Source: Chara braunii
Taxonomy: Eukaryota; Streptophyta; Charophyceae; Charales; Characeae
DNA: 42,591 nucleotides
Assembly: GCA_003427395.1 (NCBI GenBank)
Contig: BFEA01000047.1
Location: forward strand, 1,876,922-1,919,512
Reading direction: 5' to 3'
The notes below the pieces were generated by a model. It made no database searches. It worked only from the letters and a program-made list of their open reading frames with translations, and was not told where the DNA came from. How positions within the stretch are numbered: position 1 is the stretch's first letter; each line of letters begins with the position of its first letter. Below, one piece after another: positions 21,847-32,739 of the stretch. Position numbers and translations under genes: made by a program.

Positions 21847-22711
21847 ACATCCCTTCCTAACTCAGATTTCTCTAAGTTGAGGTGCAGTTGTGCCTCCCTG
21901 AGGACTTGCAAAACATCCTCAAGGTGTTTGACGTGCTCTTCCATGGACTTGCTGAAAATCAGGATGTCGTCTAGGTAAACAACAACAAACATGTTGAGCT
22001 GATGGCGGAGAACCTTGTCGATGAGGCACTGAAATGTGGCTGGTGCATTTGTAAGACCAAAGGGCATAGCGATGAATTTGTACAGCCAATCGCGTGTTTT
22101 GAATGCAGTTTTGTGCTGGTCGCTCGGATCAACTTCAATCTGGTGGTAGCCAGACTTTAGGTTGATCTTGGAGAAGACCTTGCACCCACCTGCAGCATCT
22201 AGCAGATCATCTATACGAGGCAAGGGATAAGCGTTCTTTCAGGTGATACGGTTTAGGCCATGATAGTCAATACACATCCGGAGTTTGCCTCCTTTCTTCG
22301 GCACAAACAGGACAGGTGCACCGAACTCAGACTCACTAGGTGTAATCCATCCACGATCAATCATATCATCAATTTCTCTCCTCAACTCCTCCAACTCGCC
22401 TTGTCCCATACGGTAGACGCAACCCTTTGAAGGAACACTCCCTTCTATTATCTCGATCTTGTGTTTGACCAGATGCTCGGGAACTCCACGAGGTTCAGCC
22501 AGAACTTCAGGAAATCGATCTAATAGACAGCGAATGTTTGTTGGGACTTCCGGTGGGGGATCATCCTCATCAGAAGAGAGAAAATGAGATCGAGAATTTA
22601 CAGCGATTACAACCGAATTCGAAGTACTTGGATCAGAAGTAGACTGATTCTTTACAGTAGAAGTAGATAGAACAAAAGTAGAGATAGTAGAGGTAGAATT
22701 ATTTTCCGAGG
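21847..22711 (-). pseudogene. Element B reverse transcriptase, truncated at the palm-thumb boundary
   Basis: The open frame runs from a Ser/Thr-rich linker (22711) through RMGQGELEELRREIDDMIDR, KKGGKLRMCIDY, VFSKINLKSGYHQIE and MPFGLTNAPATFQ. The palm motif VVVYLDDILIFS is intact. The only internal stop is a TGA near 22241 (RITxKNAYPLP), which CGA to TGA would explain. After HLNLEKSELG the sequence jumps straight to integrase, so thumb, connection and RNase H are lost. The part upstream of 22223 has no early ATG but is clearly coding. Confidence 0.88.
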
Positions 22712-24083
22712 TGTGATAACCCGTCCAAACACGGACTGAAACACACAGCTGATTTCTGAGTTTTGCTCATAGATTGAATGCCCTATTGAGTTCCCCGCCT
22801 GCTAAGTCTGTGTGTGTGTGCTTGCTGGACTGCATGTCTGCCTGAGTGCTGGTTGGCTTGCGTGTGTGACTATGCCTGTCTGAGTGCTGGTTGGTATGAG
22901 TGTGTGTGTGTGTGGCCCGCCAGGGCACTTGTTCGTTCGTTGGGCCCTCAGGGTCGGTACTCACCTATGGTCGTGGCTTTGGAAGGTTGCAGCAGGGAAA
23001 AAGCACTCAAGTAGCGGGTAGGCCGGTACCGCACCCGGTAGGGGGGGTAAATATGCAGGTACCGGAGGCCGAGCAGAAGAAGACAAAAGTGGCATTTTTA
23101 GAGGCCGGTAGTGTAGGCCAGGTCTAGTGGGTACCAGTCTCAGTCTAGGGCCTGTAGGGGCAATATCAGAGTCTGCAATGATGTTCCCTCCAAAAGAGGA
23201 AGAGGTACCGGTTGCTTGGGAAGGCCAGCGGCCTGGAAGTCACCGCCCAAGAGGCAAGCAGGCCCCTATATCTTCTGGTCGGGCGGAAGACCCGGCCTCT
23301 TTTTCGGTGTGCAAGTTTGGCGACACACTGGTGGAGCGCTGGAGGGAGCAGCGCTGGGCTGGAGCTGCGCTGCTGGGGAGGAAGAAGAAGGACTAGAGGG
23401 AGGAAGAAGGAGGAAGGAAGGAGGAAGGGGGAGGAGCGCCAGGGGTACTTACCTGGCTATGGTGGCAGCCATCTTCATCACCTTGGTGGGCGCTGCTGCA
23501 AGGAGTCCCTAGCCGGGGGAAGCGACACCAAGAAGCTTCAAGGCAGGGTTGGGCATGGCGGCCTGAGCTGGAGCAGCCATAGCTGCTCTACGCTGTCCTT
23601 TGGACATCGGAGCAAGGCCTAGTAGTCCGCTATAGCCTCGGCCTATGTGTGTGCAGGGTGGGGGAGGCGGCCATGGCTATGGTGGACCTTGAGTGATACC
23701 TGCAGTAGAAAAGGGACTCGGACATGATTTTGGACCAATCATTCAACATTGTATTATTATTTCTTGTATGAATAAGAGGAGGGGGAGACAAGGAGGAGGA
23801 GATTGTTGGGCGAAGAAGAAGAGCCTTGTCATTGTCTTTGTTGGTGTACATCTTCTTCTTCTTCTTTCTTACTTTTTCTTCTTCTTCTTCTTTCTTACTT
23901 TTTCTTCTTCTTCTACTCCTCTCTGTCCTCTCAAGTTCATTCTTTGTTGGTGTACATCTTCTTCTTCTTCTTTCTTACTTCTACTCCTCTCTCTCCTCTC
24001 AAGTTCATTCATTTCTTTCTGCAATTGGATGGCATTGTACTTTCCAGTGGATGTGTATCTCGAAATTGGCCAGGGTCATAACA
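22712..24083 (+). repeat. Nested solo LTR of the element B family, inverted
   Basis: It starts TGTGATAACCCG and ends GGGTCATAACA, and is flanked on both sides by GAGG (22708-22711 and 24084-24087), a 4-bp target duplication. The interior order (gcaacc-type block first, TTC tract at about 23855-23970 later) is the reverse of the LTRs at 15271-16627 and 26388-27833. It carries no internal genes, so it is a solo LTR from an insertion followed by LTR recombination. Confidence 0.85.
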
Positions 24084-25160
24084 GAGGTAGAAAATGCAGC
24101 AAAAGTAGAAGGCACATGGAGAGGCTTTACAAGAGCTACATGCTCATGCTCAGCTTCCTTGCGCCTATGCACTGATCTGCAGAATTTGTTTGCACTAAAA
24201 AAAGTCACAGGGGACTCGCGCATCTCGTCCAATAGTACGGTACACTCGTTCCCCTTCGCATCACTCACCACGAACTGAGTATCTGCCTACGTGGTCCTTA
24301 GACAATGAGCCTTTAACCAGCCCAAGCCAATGACCGCGTCAAAAGGACACTCGTCCAAGACGTAAAAGTTCAGCTCATGTGTGACAGTGCGATCCTTGCC
24401 AAAAGTGACGCGCACACCTTTGACAACATGTGTTGAGGTGACAACCTTTTGGTTGCCTACCTAGGTCTGACAAGGGTTCTGCAATTCCACTTGCTTCATT
24501 CCCAAGCCCGCCTTACGAATCCCGTTAGGAGAAAAGAGGTTAGTCGTTGAGCCATTATCAATCAGCACAAGTTGACTTCCTTAGTCTCCTCCCAAGGCTC
24601 AGTGTAAAGTACTTGGACTGCAGCAGTCTTGGTTTCAGCATCAGTTCGGGCTTCAAGAGCAGGTTGTTGATCAGATTCAGGCTCCTTGGAGGGGCCTGCA
24701 GCTGACTGTTCAACTTCCCTTGTTGTAGAGAGTGTTGATGACTCTTCTGCACCCTTTGCCTGTTTCCCTGCAGACGATAACATTCCTGCACAACGTGCCC
24801 ACACTTTTGACAATGCAAGCACACGCGCAGTTTGGATCTTCTCTCTCATTCCTTTTGACTAATGCGGAGGGCTTCCCAAGGCTTAGTGGAAGCATCTTCC
24901 GGCTTCTCAGGGAACTCTGCATTCTTGGGGAGGTGTGTTGTAGTTCCCCTACCTGAACCATGGGTTAGGCCCCTTGCTTGAAGCAGTCTTTTTAAAGGCA
25001 TTGCATTTCTCTTCGGTATTTATGTCAGACTCAAGGGCTGATGTAGAACAGCCCACGCCAAAGTCCGGCTCTAGATCGTCATCTAGAGATAGATCATCCG
25101 CATAGGACTGATCCTCAGCCTCCCGACGTTCATGCAGGGCAAGTTGGTTGTTGATTCTGT
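24084..25160 (-). pseudogene. Element B zinc knuckle and protease region
   Basis: The knuckle CLHCQKCGHVVQEC lies at 24780-24821 and fits CX2CX4HX4C. Downstream, after a one-base frameshift near 24570, comes LVLIDNGSTTNLFS, the retropepsin active-site segment with Asp-Asn-Gly where Asp-Ser/Thr-Gly is usual. It is followed by FDAVIGLGWLKAH, the second conserved protease block. TAG codons near 24462 (PCQTxVGNQ) and 24294 (RTTxADTQF) fit Gln and Trp codons changed by transitions. The acidic stretch 25000-25160 (DDLSLDDDLEPDFG) links Gag to the knuckle. Confidence 0.8.
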
Positions 25161-25161
25161 A

Positions 25162-26268
25162 TCACTTGCGTCGTGAGGTTCTACCTGCAATGGGTGTCTT
25201 TGCACGCCTGGCGAGGTCCTTGGCTTCTGGATTGACTAGATCCGTCAGTAGCTCACGCCAAGTCACATGGTCCTTGAGTCCTAGCCGGGAGACATAGTCT
25301 TCAGGGGCCACTCCCATTACTACATCCATGCAAGACATGTCAGTCCATCCCAGGTTTGGAGTGGCGAACATACCTGTCAAGTGCTGCTCCGAAGCCTGCA
25401 TGGAAGTCCTCCACTTTTGGCCCTTGAGGGCCTCAAGCTTTAGCCTTGCCTTGAGCGCAGCGTGCTTATCTTGATACTGCGCGATGAGGAGGTTCTCAAG
25501 GGTATGTACAGGAGTTACTTTCAGCCACTCAGTCAGGTCAATCCTCTCATAACCTGCAATAACAACCTGGAGTTCTATGCAACTCCGTATGGCGGGCTCA
25601 ATATTTGTGCCCATGATCATGCTTCGGTCTTCCTGCGGTGTTCGCAGTACCTCGAAGTATGAGCGCATGGAGCTGATCCAAGAGGTGATGTCCCCCTTTC
25701 CGTCATACTTGGACGGCAGTGTGGGCGCACTCTTGTCCACTACGGGACCGCAGTATTGTACGCCAGTAAGAACTGTGGTGTTTTGGGTTGATGTTCCTGT
25801 ATTTGGGACAGGGACCAGTGCAGAACTGTCGGCACTGTCGCTTGAGGAGTTGACACCACTTGCTCTCGACATGAGGACTGTGTTAGGGTGAGAGACTGAG
25901 ACTGCAGCAGGTCGAGGATTAGGAGGACGGGGAGCTGACAGCTGGGACTGTTTGAGGCTGACTATCTCAGCCTGCAGCTCTTGGTTCCGCTGCTCTAGAG
26001 ATGTCACGCAGGACTCAAGATCTTCCAAGGTCCGCAGTTGAACCAAGGCTGCTACGGCAGCAGCTAGCTTCTCTTGGAACCGGTCATCACTAGATTTCGG
26101 AACCTCGAGGAGGGCCACTTGTGTAGCAATACTTGTGGCTTTGGCTGCTGCCTCTGCCTCCCTCTCTCTGTGCATTGCGTCCTCATAAAGTTTTTGAAAG
26201 AAAGGTTTCTCGCTCTCGGTCGCTGCATCCAGCATGGCCTTCCATTGCTCGGATGTGATGTCTGCCAT
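25162..26268 (-). pseudogene. Element B Gag (capsid-like), longest open frame of the element
   Basis: I start this at the ATG of MADITSEQWKAMLDAATESE, 119 nt inside the 5' LTR; the open frame itself continues into the LTR to 26427. It gives 368 residues. About residues 30-105 are a charged, heptad-like coiled coil, followed by a Ser/Pro-rich linker. The capsid-like domain of gypsy Gags comes next (LPSKYDGKGDITSWISSMRS through LENLLIAQYQDKHAALKARL and beyond). Gag multimerises around the element RNA. The TGA-type end at 25162 falls before the zinc knuckle, which lies in the same strand after an acidic linker, so a stop or frameshift may have cut the original protein. It is called a pseudogene because the rest of the element is broken. 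Confidence 0.8.
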
Positions 26269-26387
26269 GCTGGAGGATGGGGTGTCAGTAAATCTCTCTA
26301 GAAGGGTCCGCACTTTGCTTACGTTTGGATGGACACTCCTCTTACCCCTCCTCACACTCTCAAAAAGAACACCTTCTCTCTCCCTTC

Positions 26388-27833
26388 TGTTATGACCCGG
26401 ACCAATTGCGAAGTACAAATTCACCAATCAGCACAATGTTCACCAACTGCAAAAGGAAATGAATGAACTTGGGAGGATGGAGAGGATAAGAAGAAGAAGA
26501 AGAAGTAGAAAAGTTTGGAAAAGACAATGNACACCAGCAAGAACCAATGTCAAAGCTCTTCTTCTTCGCTCAACTCCCTTGCATCTTATCTCCCCCTCCT
26601 CTTTATAAATTCAAACAATAAATAATACAACAATGTTGGAATGAAGGTCCAGTATCNNNNNNNNNNNNNNNNNNNNNNNNNNNNNNNNNNNNNNNNNNNN
26701 NNNNNNNNNNNNNNNNNNNNNNNNNNNNNNNNNNNNNNNNNNNNNNNNNNNNNNNNNNNNNNNNNNNNNNNNNNNNNNNNNNNNNNNNNNNNNNNNNNNN
26801 NNNNNNNNNNNNNNNNNNNNNNNNNNNNNNNNNNNNNNNNNNNNNNNNNNNNNNNNNNNNNNNNNNNNNNNNNNNNNNNNNNNNNNNNNNNNNNNNNNNN
26901 NNNNNNNNNNNNNNNNNNNNNNNNNNNNNNNNNNNNNNNNNNNNNNNNNNNNNNNNNNNNNNNNNNNNNNNNNNNNNNNNNNNNNNNNNNNNNNNNNNNN
27001 NNNNNNNNNNNNNNNNNNNNNNNNNNNNNNNNNNNNNNNNNNNNNNNNNNNNNNNNNNNNNNNNNNNNNNNNNNNNNNNNNNNNNNNNNNNNNNNNNNNN
27101 NNNNNNNNNNNNNNNNNNNNNNNNNNNNNNNNNNNNNNNNNNNNNNNNNNNNNNNNNNNNNNNNNNNNNNNNNNNNNNNNNNNNNNNNNNNNNNNNNNNN
27201 NNNNNNNNNNNNNNNNNNNNNNNNNNNNNNNNNNNNNNNNNNNNNNNNNNNNNNNNNNNNNNNNNNNNNNNNNNNNNNNNNNNNNNNNNNNNNNNNNNNN
27301 NNNNNNNNNNNNNNNNNNNNNNNNNNNNNNNNNNNNNNNNNNNNNNNNNNNNNNNNNNNNNNNNNNNNNNNNNNNNNNNNNNNNNNNNNNNNNNNNGTGC
27401 CAACTTTGTCTTTTTCTGCCCGACTTTCAAGTGCTTCAAGTTTCGGCCTTCTGGCCCTCAAGTACCCCATTTTGGACTTACCGGCCTACTCGAGTGTTTT
27501 TCCGCTACCCACCGAGGGCCGCAGGGCCGCTATCGTCGCCACCTGAGTGTTTCCTGGCTGCAACCCTCAAATGCCACGCCACCGGTAAGTACCGGCCCTA
27601 CCGGTCCTGCCCCCACATCCACGACCCCGACGNGGCCACACACACACTCAAGTCACTTAGACAGGCACGCAGCACACTCACACAGGTCAGCCAGCATTCA
27701 GACAGACATGCAGTCCAGCACACACACACACAAGCAGACTTAGCAGGCGGGGGAACTTAGTATGGCATGTGTTCCACGGCAAGACTCAGAAATCGGCTGT
27801 CTGTTTCAGTCCGTGTGATGACAGGTCATAACA
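26388..27833 (-). repeat. Element B 5' LTR, containing an assembly gap
   Basis: On the minus strand it starts TGTTATGACCTG and ends GGTCATAACA beside the Gag leader. It has a GAA tract (26493-26509) and the gcaaccctcaaatgccacgc block (27560s) in the same order as 15271-16627. A gap of 740 N (26657-27396) lies inside, so the LTR interior is unknown. I found no tRNA-type primer site beside it; the next bases are GAAGGGAGAGAG. Confidence 0.82.
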
Positions 27834-29047
27834 CTTCTCTCTCTTTCCGCTTTCTGCGCATGCGTCTCAATACCGGACATAGATAGTTCAGATAAAAGAA
27901 AAAAATAAATCACAAAGAGCAGAAGGTAGAACTCCTACCCGAAAACGAAAGAGAGGACACAAATATCGAACGGGCCCGGTCAGATTAGCTGGAGATCCCC
28001 TCTTGTCTAACCTGACAAGGAACATGTACCACAATAAGTCAGCCAAGGAAAACTAATTGCAGCAATGGAGATTTCGAGGGGTGCAGACGGTCACCGAGCC
28101 AGACGCGGGGAAGTATGTGAGAACATACAGTAAGACCAGTCAAGATCCCCTTGAAAGGAATGTCCTTACTAGCCGTGTGTCCCCCAAATTCAGCACACCA
28201 AAGAGATGCATAGACGGCAACAAATTTGGATCCTAAAGGTCCTGTCCCATTGGGCCTGCTCTCACTGAGTCCCAAAGGGTCCCAAGTAGGTCGTGGACCA
28301 GGACCAACGAGATAGGTGTACCAAGTCAATCCCAAACTGCCTCTACCATACTGAAAAGGAAAAGACAACTTTCAGCAAGAACTTACCCCTCCAGCCGTTC
28401 AGAAGTGAAAAGACAATGCACCGTAGAAAGATATGTCATTGAGAAGAATATACATCATCCGTCCATCCATCAGGTGAGAAAGCAATCCACATGCTCGCAT
28501 ACACAACCAAGACCGCAAAGAAGAGGAAGAGAGCCCAACACACCCCAACAGGCCATGAAGCACCAAGCAACCTCCCACGAGCATAACCAGGTCACACGGC
28601 ACTTACCTGTGAAGCCCGGCCTCCAAAGATGGATAACGACTCACCCCCCTCTCTCATAGGTCCTCCTGACCCCTAGCTACCACTACACGAAGTGTCCTAG
28701 CATGACTAAGAGGGCCTCCCTACACCCCTGTTACAACGTCGGATCCTCCATCGATGTCTGAAGACCAAAGTCGCAACTTGCAGCAATCCGATGCAGATAT
28801 GGCAGCCTCGATCATGCCTCCCTCTTGAGGGGAAGCCCGAAAGTCACTCAATGTCTTCTTGAAGTGCAGATTCCATAAGCGAGTACCTCTCACTCTCTAC
28901 TCCCTCTCGCTTACTCCAATCAGCCTCCTTCGTGTCTCGTCACCCCCTCCAACTTGGTCAGGTCTGATGTCGACCCTACATGACCTAACCAGGTGGGGGC
29001 AGTATCCACATACCTCACTGCCCCTTTTAACCCTAACTTCCAACCCT
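27834..29047. other. Unassigned intronic sequence
   Basis: No domain is recognised on either strand. It carries no obvious tandem repeat. It lies between the element B 5' LTR and an LTR fragment, within the presumed carrier intron. Confidence 0.4.
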
Positions 29048-29337
29048 GTCGCGGGCCTACCCCCACTACTTGAGTGTTTTCCCCGCTGCAACCCTCAAAG
29101 TCACGGCCACAGGTAAGTACCGGCCCTGCGGGACCTTTCAACCAACAAGTACCCTTGCGGGTCACACACACACTCAGCCGACAAGCACTCAGACAGGCAT
29201 GCAAACCAGCAGGCACGCACACACACAGAGACTTGAAAACCACAGCAGAATGAGGGAATCTCAGCAAGGCACTCATTCCAGCGGCAAATCCCAGAAATCA
29301 GCAGTGTTCTCAGTCTGTGTTTTGGCATGTCATTACA
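29048..29337 (-). repeat. Truncated LTR of the element B family (290 bp)
   Basis: It is nearly identical to 16338-16627, the 5' end of the LTR read on the minus strand, and ends CATTACA at the same terminal point. The remaining about 1 kb of the LTR is absent. The very high similarity to the 15271-16627 copy suggests a recent common source. Confidence 0.85.
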
Positions 29338-30289
29338 TTTGCAGTTATCAGAACCCTGAAAAAAAATCCTTTTTTTTTTCCTTTTTTTTAAATACAATAA
29401 AACAGGTCCTTATGGCCTTGGCTCCATTTCCATTCTGGGGAGCATCAGTCCGGTTCCTATTCCACCGGCAAGTCTGAATAAAAGATTACATCATAAAACA
29501 CACTCACGCTTCCTTTCGTCCGGCCAAAGGAACCCTGACCAGCATTGATTACTCCAGCATTGCCTTACTTCCTCTTATTTTTTTTCCTTTCTTTCGAAGC
29601 CACATCTTTTTTTTTTTTTTTTTGATGAAACTACCCGTGTTAGAGCTAGGGACGTCGGTATGAGCAGACACCCCTATCTCCCCCGGGAGGGCTCCATCTA
29701 TTGGGGGGGAGAAGCACCTTCTGGAAAACAGGTCCAGCGTCCCTTATACACAGGCCATAAGATCCATCTGAGCTTCTTGCGTAAGTGCCTGCCAGCATTG
29801 ATTGCCCTGAAAACAGGGGATTGACTGAGCAGGAGAATGAATGCCCAAGACGGGAGGAAGAAGAGGGGGCCTCTTCAGCCCTGCTGCTGGGCGCCTGAAC
29901 CACATGACCGACTAGCCCCTATCCTCCCTTTCAGATGCAGCCATCATGCCGATCAAACACATAAAAGGTAGGCTTAAAAAGATAAAACAAAAAGGTGCCT
30001 GCCAGCATTGATTGCTCTGGGCGCCAGGGGATTGACTGTGCAGGCTCACCGTAGGAAGAATTCTCTGCCCCTTACTGCCTCCAGCAGACTGCCTCTGAAG
30101 TTCTGAACACCCTTCAGCCCATGACCCAACCTAAACCGCCCCGTACCACTGCAAATCCACCACAGAGAGGCTATGGGGTGGAAAGGGGTCGGGGAACTCC
30201 GCTATTGTTGAGTTCACCCTAGTCCAGTCCTTGAAACAGATGACATAGTCCCTCTTGAACTCATCGTACCCGTGCCCTCCCCCATCCCA
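29338..30289. repeat. Short interspersed repeats
   Basis: The block 29400-29560 resembles 40535-40690, sharing cagtccggttcctatt and a cattgattact segment. The word cctgccagcattgattgc occurs at 29788 and 29998, each followed by a gggattgactg.gcagg end. Poly-T runs near 29368, 29578 and 29609 may mark old 3' tails. No gene is seen. Confidence 0.55.
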
Positions 30290-31580
30290 ACGACACAAGC
30301 TATCCATCCCTCTCATTCCCCAACCAATCCTCAGAGAATTGTTTAAGGTCTTGAGTTATTTCCTTAATCGTGCGAAGCTGATGTATCTGAGTTTTCACTT
30401 TTTGCCATTGTGTTCTCAGTTCATCCTGGATGTATTGTTTAATTATTTCTGTAACTTCTTCCCCCTCCATTCTGATGCCTCTAATGGCATGTATACACCA
30501 TTTCTGCCAAAGGGCCCAGATTACAGCTCTCCTCCCCATCTGAAACATATTATCTTCAAAGGTGCTGTTCGAGGGGGAGGTCCATGCTTCACACAGAAGA
30601 GCTCTCCAGTCCCAGGGCCATGTGGTGTCTGTGTCCAGCTGCTGCCAGATTCGGTCCCACCAGCGCCATGTAAGGACTGCACCCGGGCATTGAAGGAATC
30701 TGTTCCAAATATGTTCAGTCTATTAACCAATCGTTCGTAGGGAGGCAGCAGTGTTCTATTTGCCACTGCAGGGAGGCCAATTTCGCAGGTTTAGGTCGCA
30801 TGACCTTGAACCATCTACTGGGGCGACTGTCATTCCTTCCCACACTCAGTTGAGATAGCCACCGCTCTCTCACCCTGTCCTTAAGATTGAGCCGTGGTCG
30901 CAGGAGGCGGTATGTAGATTTCACTGATAGACTAAACAGATCTTTTTTGAGACCCGGGCGCAATCTGGCCTGCGTATTCCATTGCCATTCCTCTGGGTCG
31001 AGGGGAAGCTGTACCAAGGGGGTTTCCGGGCGAAATGCATACCAATCCTCCTGTGCCCGGAGCGCTCCGATTCGGTACAAATCTGCCGTCTTTCATCTGC
31101 TCTGTGTTTCAAAATGGGGCTCCGTCAATCGGTTGTCAGACTCAGACTCACGATGGAAAAGGTTTACCAATGTGTCATGCCCGATCACCTCCGCCACCTT
31201 CCCCACATTTTCGATATCATCTGGTGTTGCTACCCGATCTCCTACTCGCAATTGCACCCCCTTGCGCAACACGCGCCTCCAGTCCAGAGGGATAGAGAAA
31301 ATCAAATCCTCCAGATTTCTTCCAATATCATGACAGTGCCACAAAGTGGGCCTTAATTGCTGGTCCGTTTTTCCAATTCCTTGTCTCACAATCCCAAATA
31401 TCCCGGACCCAACCATTCCACAGGGGGCATGAGCTCCAGTAAACTCTCCCGTACAGGTCAGTGATATGTGTTTTATCGAAAAGTAGTTGTCGTGCCACCT
31501 CCTCCCATCGGACTGGCATACCCTTGTCCGGAAGGGGAAGTTAGCGCCACGCGCGAAGAACCTTGACCTAAAAATCATCT
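30290..31580 (-). pseudogene. LINE ORF2 3' end, copy 1
   Basis: Minus-strand frames encode the region after reverse transcriptase in an L1-like plant-type LINE. Blocks in order are WEEVARQLLFD and SSCPLWNGWVRDIWD (31328-31519), SIPLDWRRVLRKGVQLRVGD (about 31290), LPLDPEEWQWNTQARLRPGL (about 31000), and KLASLQWQIEHCCLPTNDWL (about 30750). The last block is FLQCPGAVLTWRWWDRIW through VIWALWQKWCIHAI (about 30500-30720), resembling the zf-RVT-type end. Several frameshifts separate the blocks, and no endonuclease or RT catalytic domain is present. It is collinear with copy 2. Confidence 0.7.
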
Positions 31581-32739
31581 CTAGTTAGGTCCCGTCTAAC
31601 AGCCCCCCGGTCTGTGTCCCTTTCATTTACAGAGTGTTGCAGTATAGTCCAGTCCGCATCTTACATTCCAGTTGAGACAGACTCTTTTCCAGATAAGTCT
31701 TCATGGGAGGCCGCTTCTCTTAACAGCTGTGCAGGCGTGAAACATCATCTCGCAGTAGAAGCTTTACAATAAGGCCCCTTCTTTAAGTCCTACAAACCAA
31801 GGGACGATTGCTCTCGCTTAATCGGGCTAAGCTCCAGGCTACTGCTAATGACATAATCAGCGATTGTGGGAGTTGCCAACTGGCCAAAGCCGCGTCTCAA
31901 GCTCCATACTTTCACCCCTTGACATCAGGGTGTATGGCCTCTACTTCAGATCAACACCTTCATAATTCTTCCAGGGGCTCTTCTTAGGAAGCACGGAGTA
32001 TAGCGTGTTTGGGACCTGGGCTCATAGTGCAGTGCCACACCGGGCTAGCTCAATCCTGTACTTATGTTCAATCGGCCAAGGTCCCAACTTGGCGGCCTAT
32101 TTGCCCAGACAAACTTCGGACTAGATCATTTTTATTTTATTTCACGGCGTTGAATTTCATTCTATTTTGATGTCATCTATATTGGCATTTTTGCACAAGG
32201 ACCATGACCTTTTTTTCTTTTTTTTTTTTGATTGGGTAATTTCTGCGCCTGCTGCCTTCCTTGGACTGTAACTTATTTCAAGTTATTTGTTTTTTCAGTT
32301 CCACACGGCAGATCCCTTGTTCATGTGTCTCTCTGTGTTCTATAAACTTCTATCCATTCTTGTCTGTTGCGCCCGGCTCATACTGGAAAATGGATCCAGT
32401 GTCCCTTTCTCCTGTCAAGCTACATGCTATTCCTGAACAAAGACCAAACTGGATTAACAAAATACAAAAATCAGAGAGGAAAGAACTGTCCCCTGCCCTT
32501 AGGTTGCATTTAAGAGCCGAAAGAAATGACAATCCTACCCCCAGATCGCTCTTAAGAGGTAAGAAGGCTAAATTGACATGGAAGAACTGAAGCCCCTGTG
32601 GAGTGCCCCAACGTGTTACACCCTAAACCAACTTCTAATTTACTCTGCCTAGCTTCTCCCTCCCCTCTCTCTTTCCACCTAACCTCGCCTTAAGCCCTAC
32701 ACCTGACTGCTGTTGCTCCCCCTTGCCTTTACCTCCGAC
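31581..32739. other. Unassigned sequence between the LINE copies
   Basis: It contains poly-T near 32213-32230 and C/T-rich sequence from 32640 to 32760. A plus-strand frame at 32261-32590 has no recognisable domain. No gene is supported. Confidence 0.4.

Larger units (their letters stand above)
20585..27833 (-). mobile_element. Element B: Ty3/gypsy element, internally deleted and split by a nested LTR
   Basis: Minus-strand order is 5' LTR (26388-27833), Gag (25162-26268), zinc knuckle and protease (about 24090-25160), RT (about 21850-22711), integrase (about 20994-21846) and chromo-like tail (20585-21007). A solo LTR of the same family in the opposite orientation (22712-24083) sits between protease and RT. 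RNase H and the integrase zinc-finger half are missing, and no 3' LTR was found. I treat the two coding halves as one element because removing the nested LTR plus one GAGG target copy joins them in the same frame. It lies inside the presumed carrier intron. Confidence 0.82.

Noticed and set aside
26586-27546. About 300-codon frames on both strands across 26657-27396
   Set aside because: They consist of N gap bases translated as X and contain no real coding evidence.
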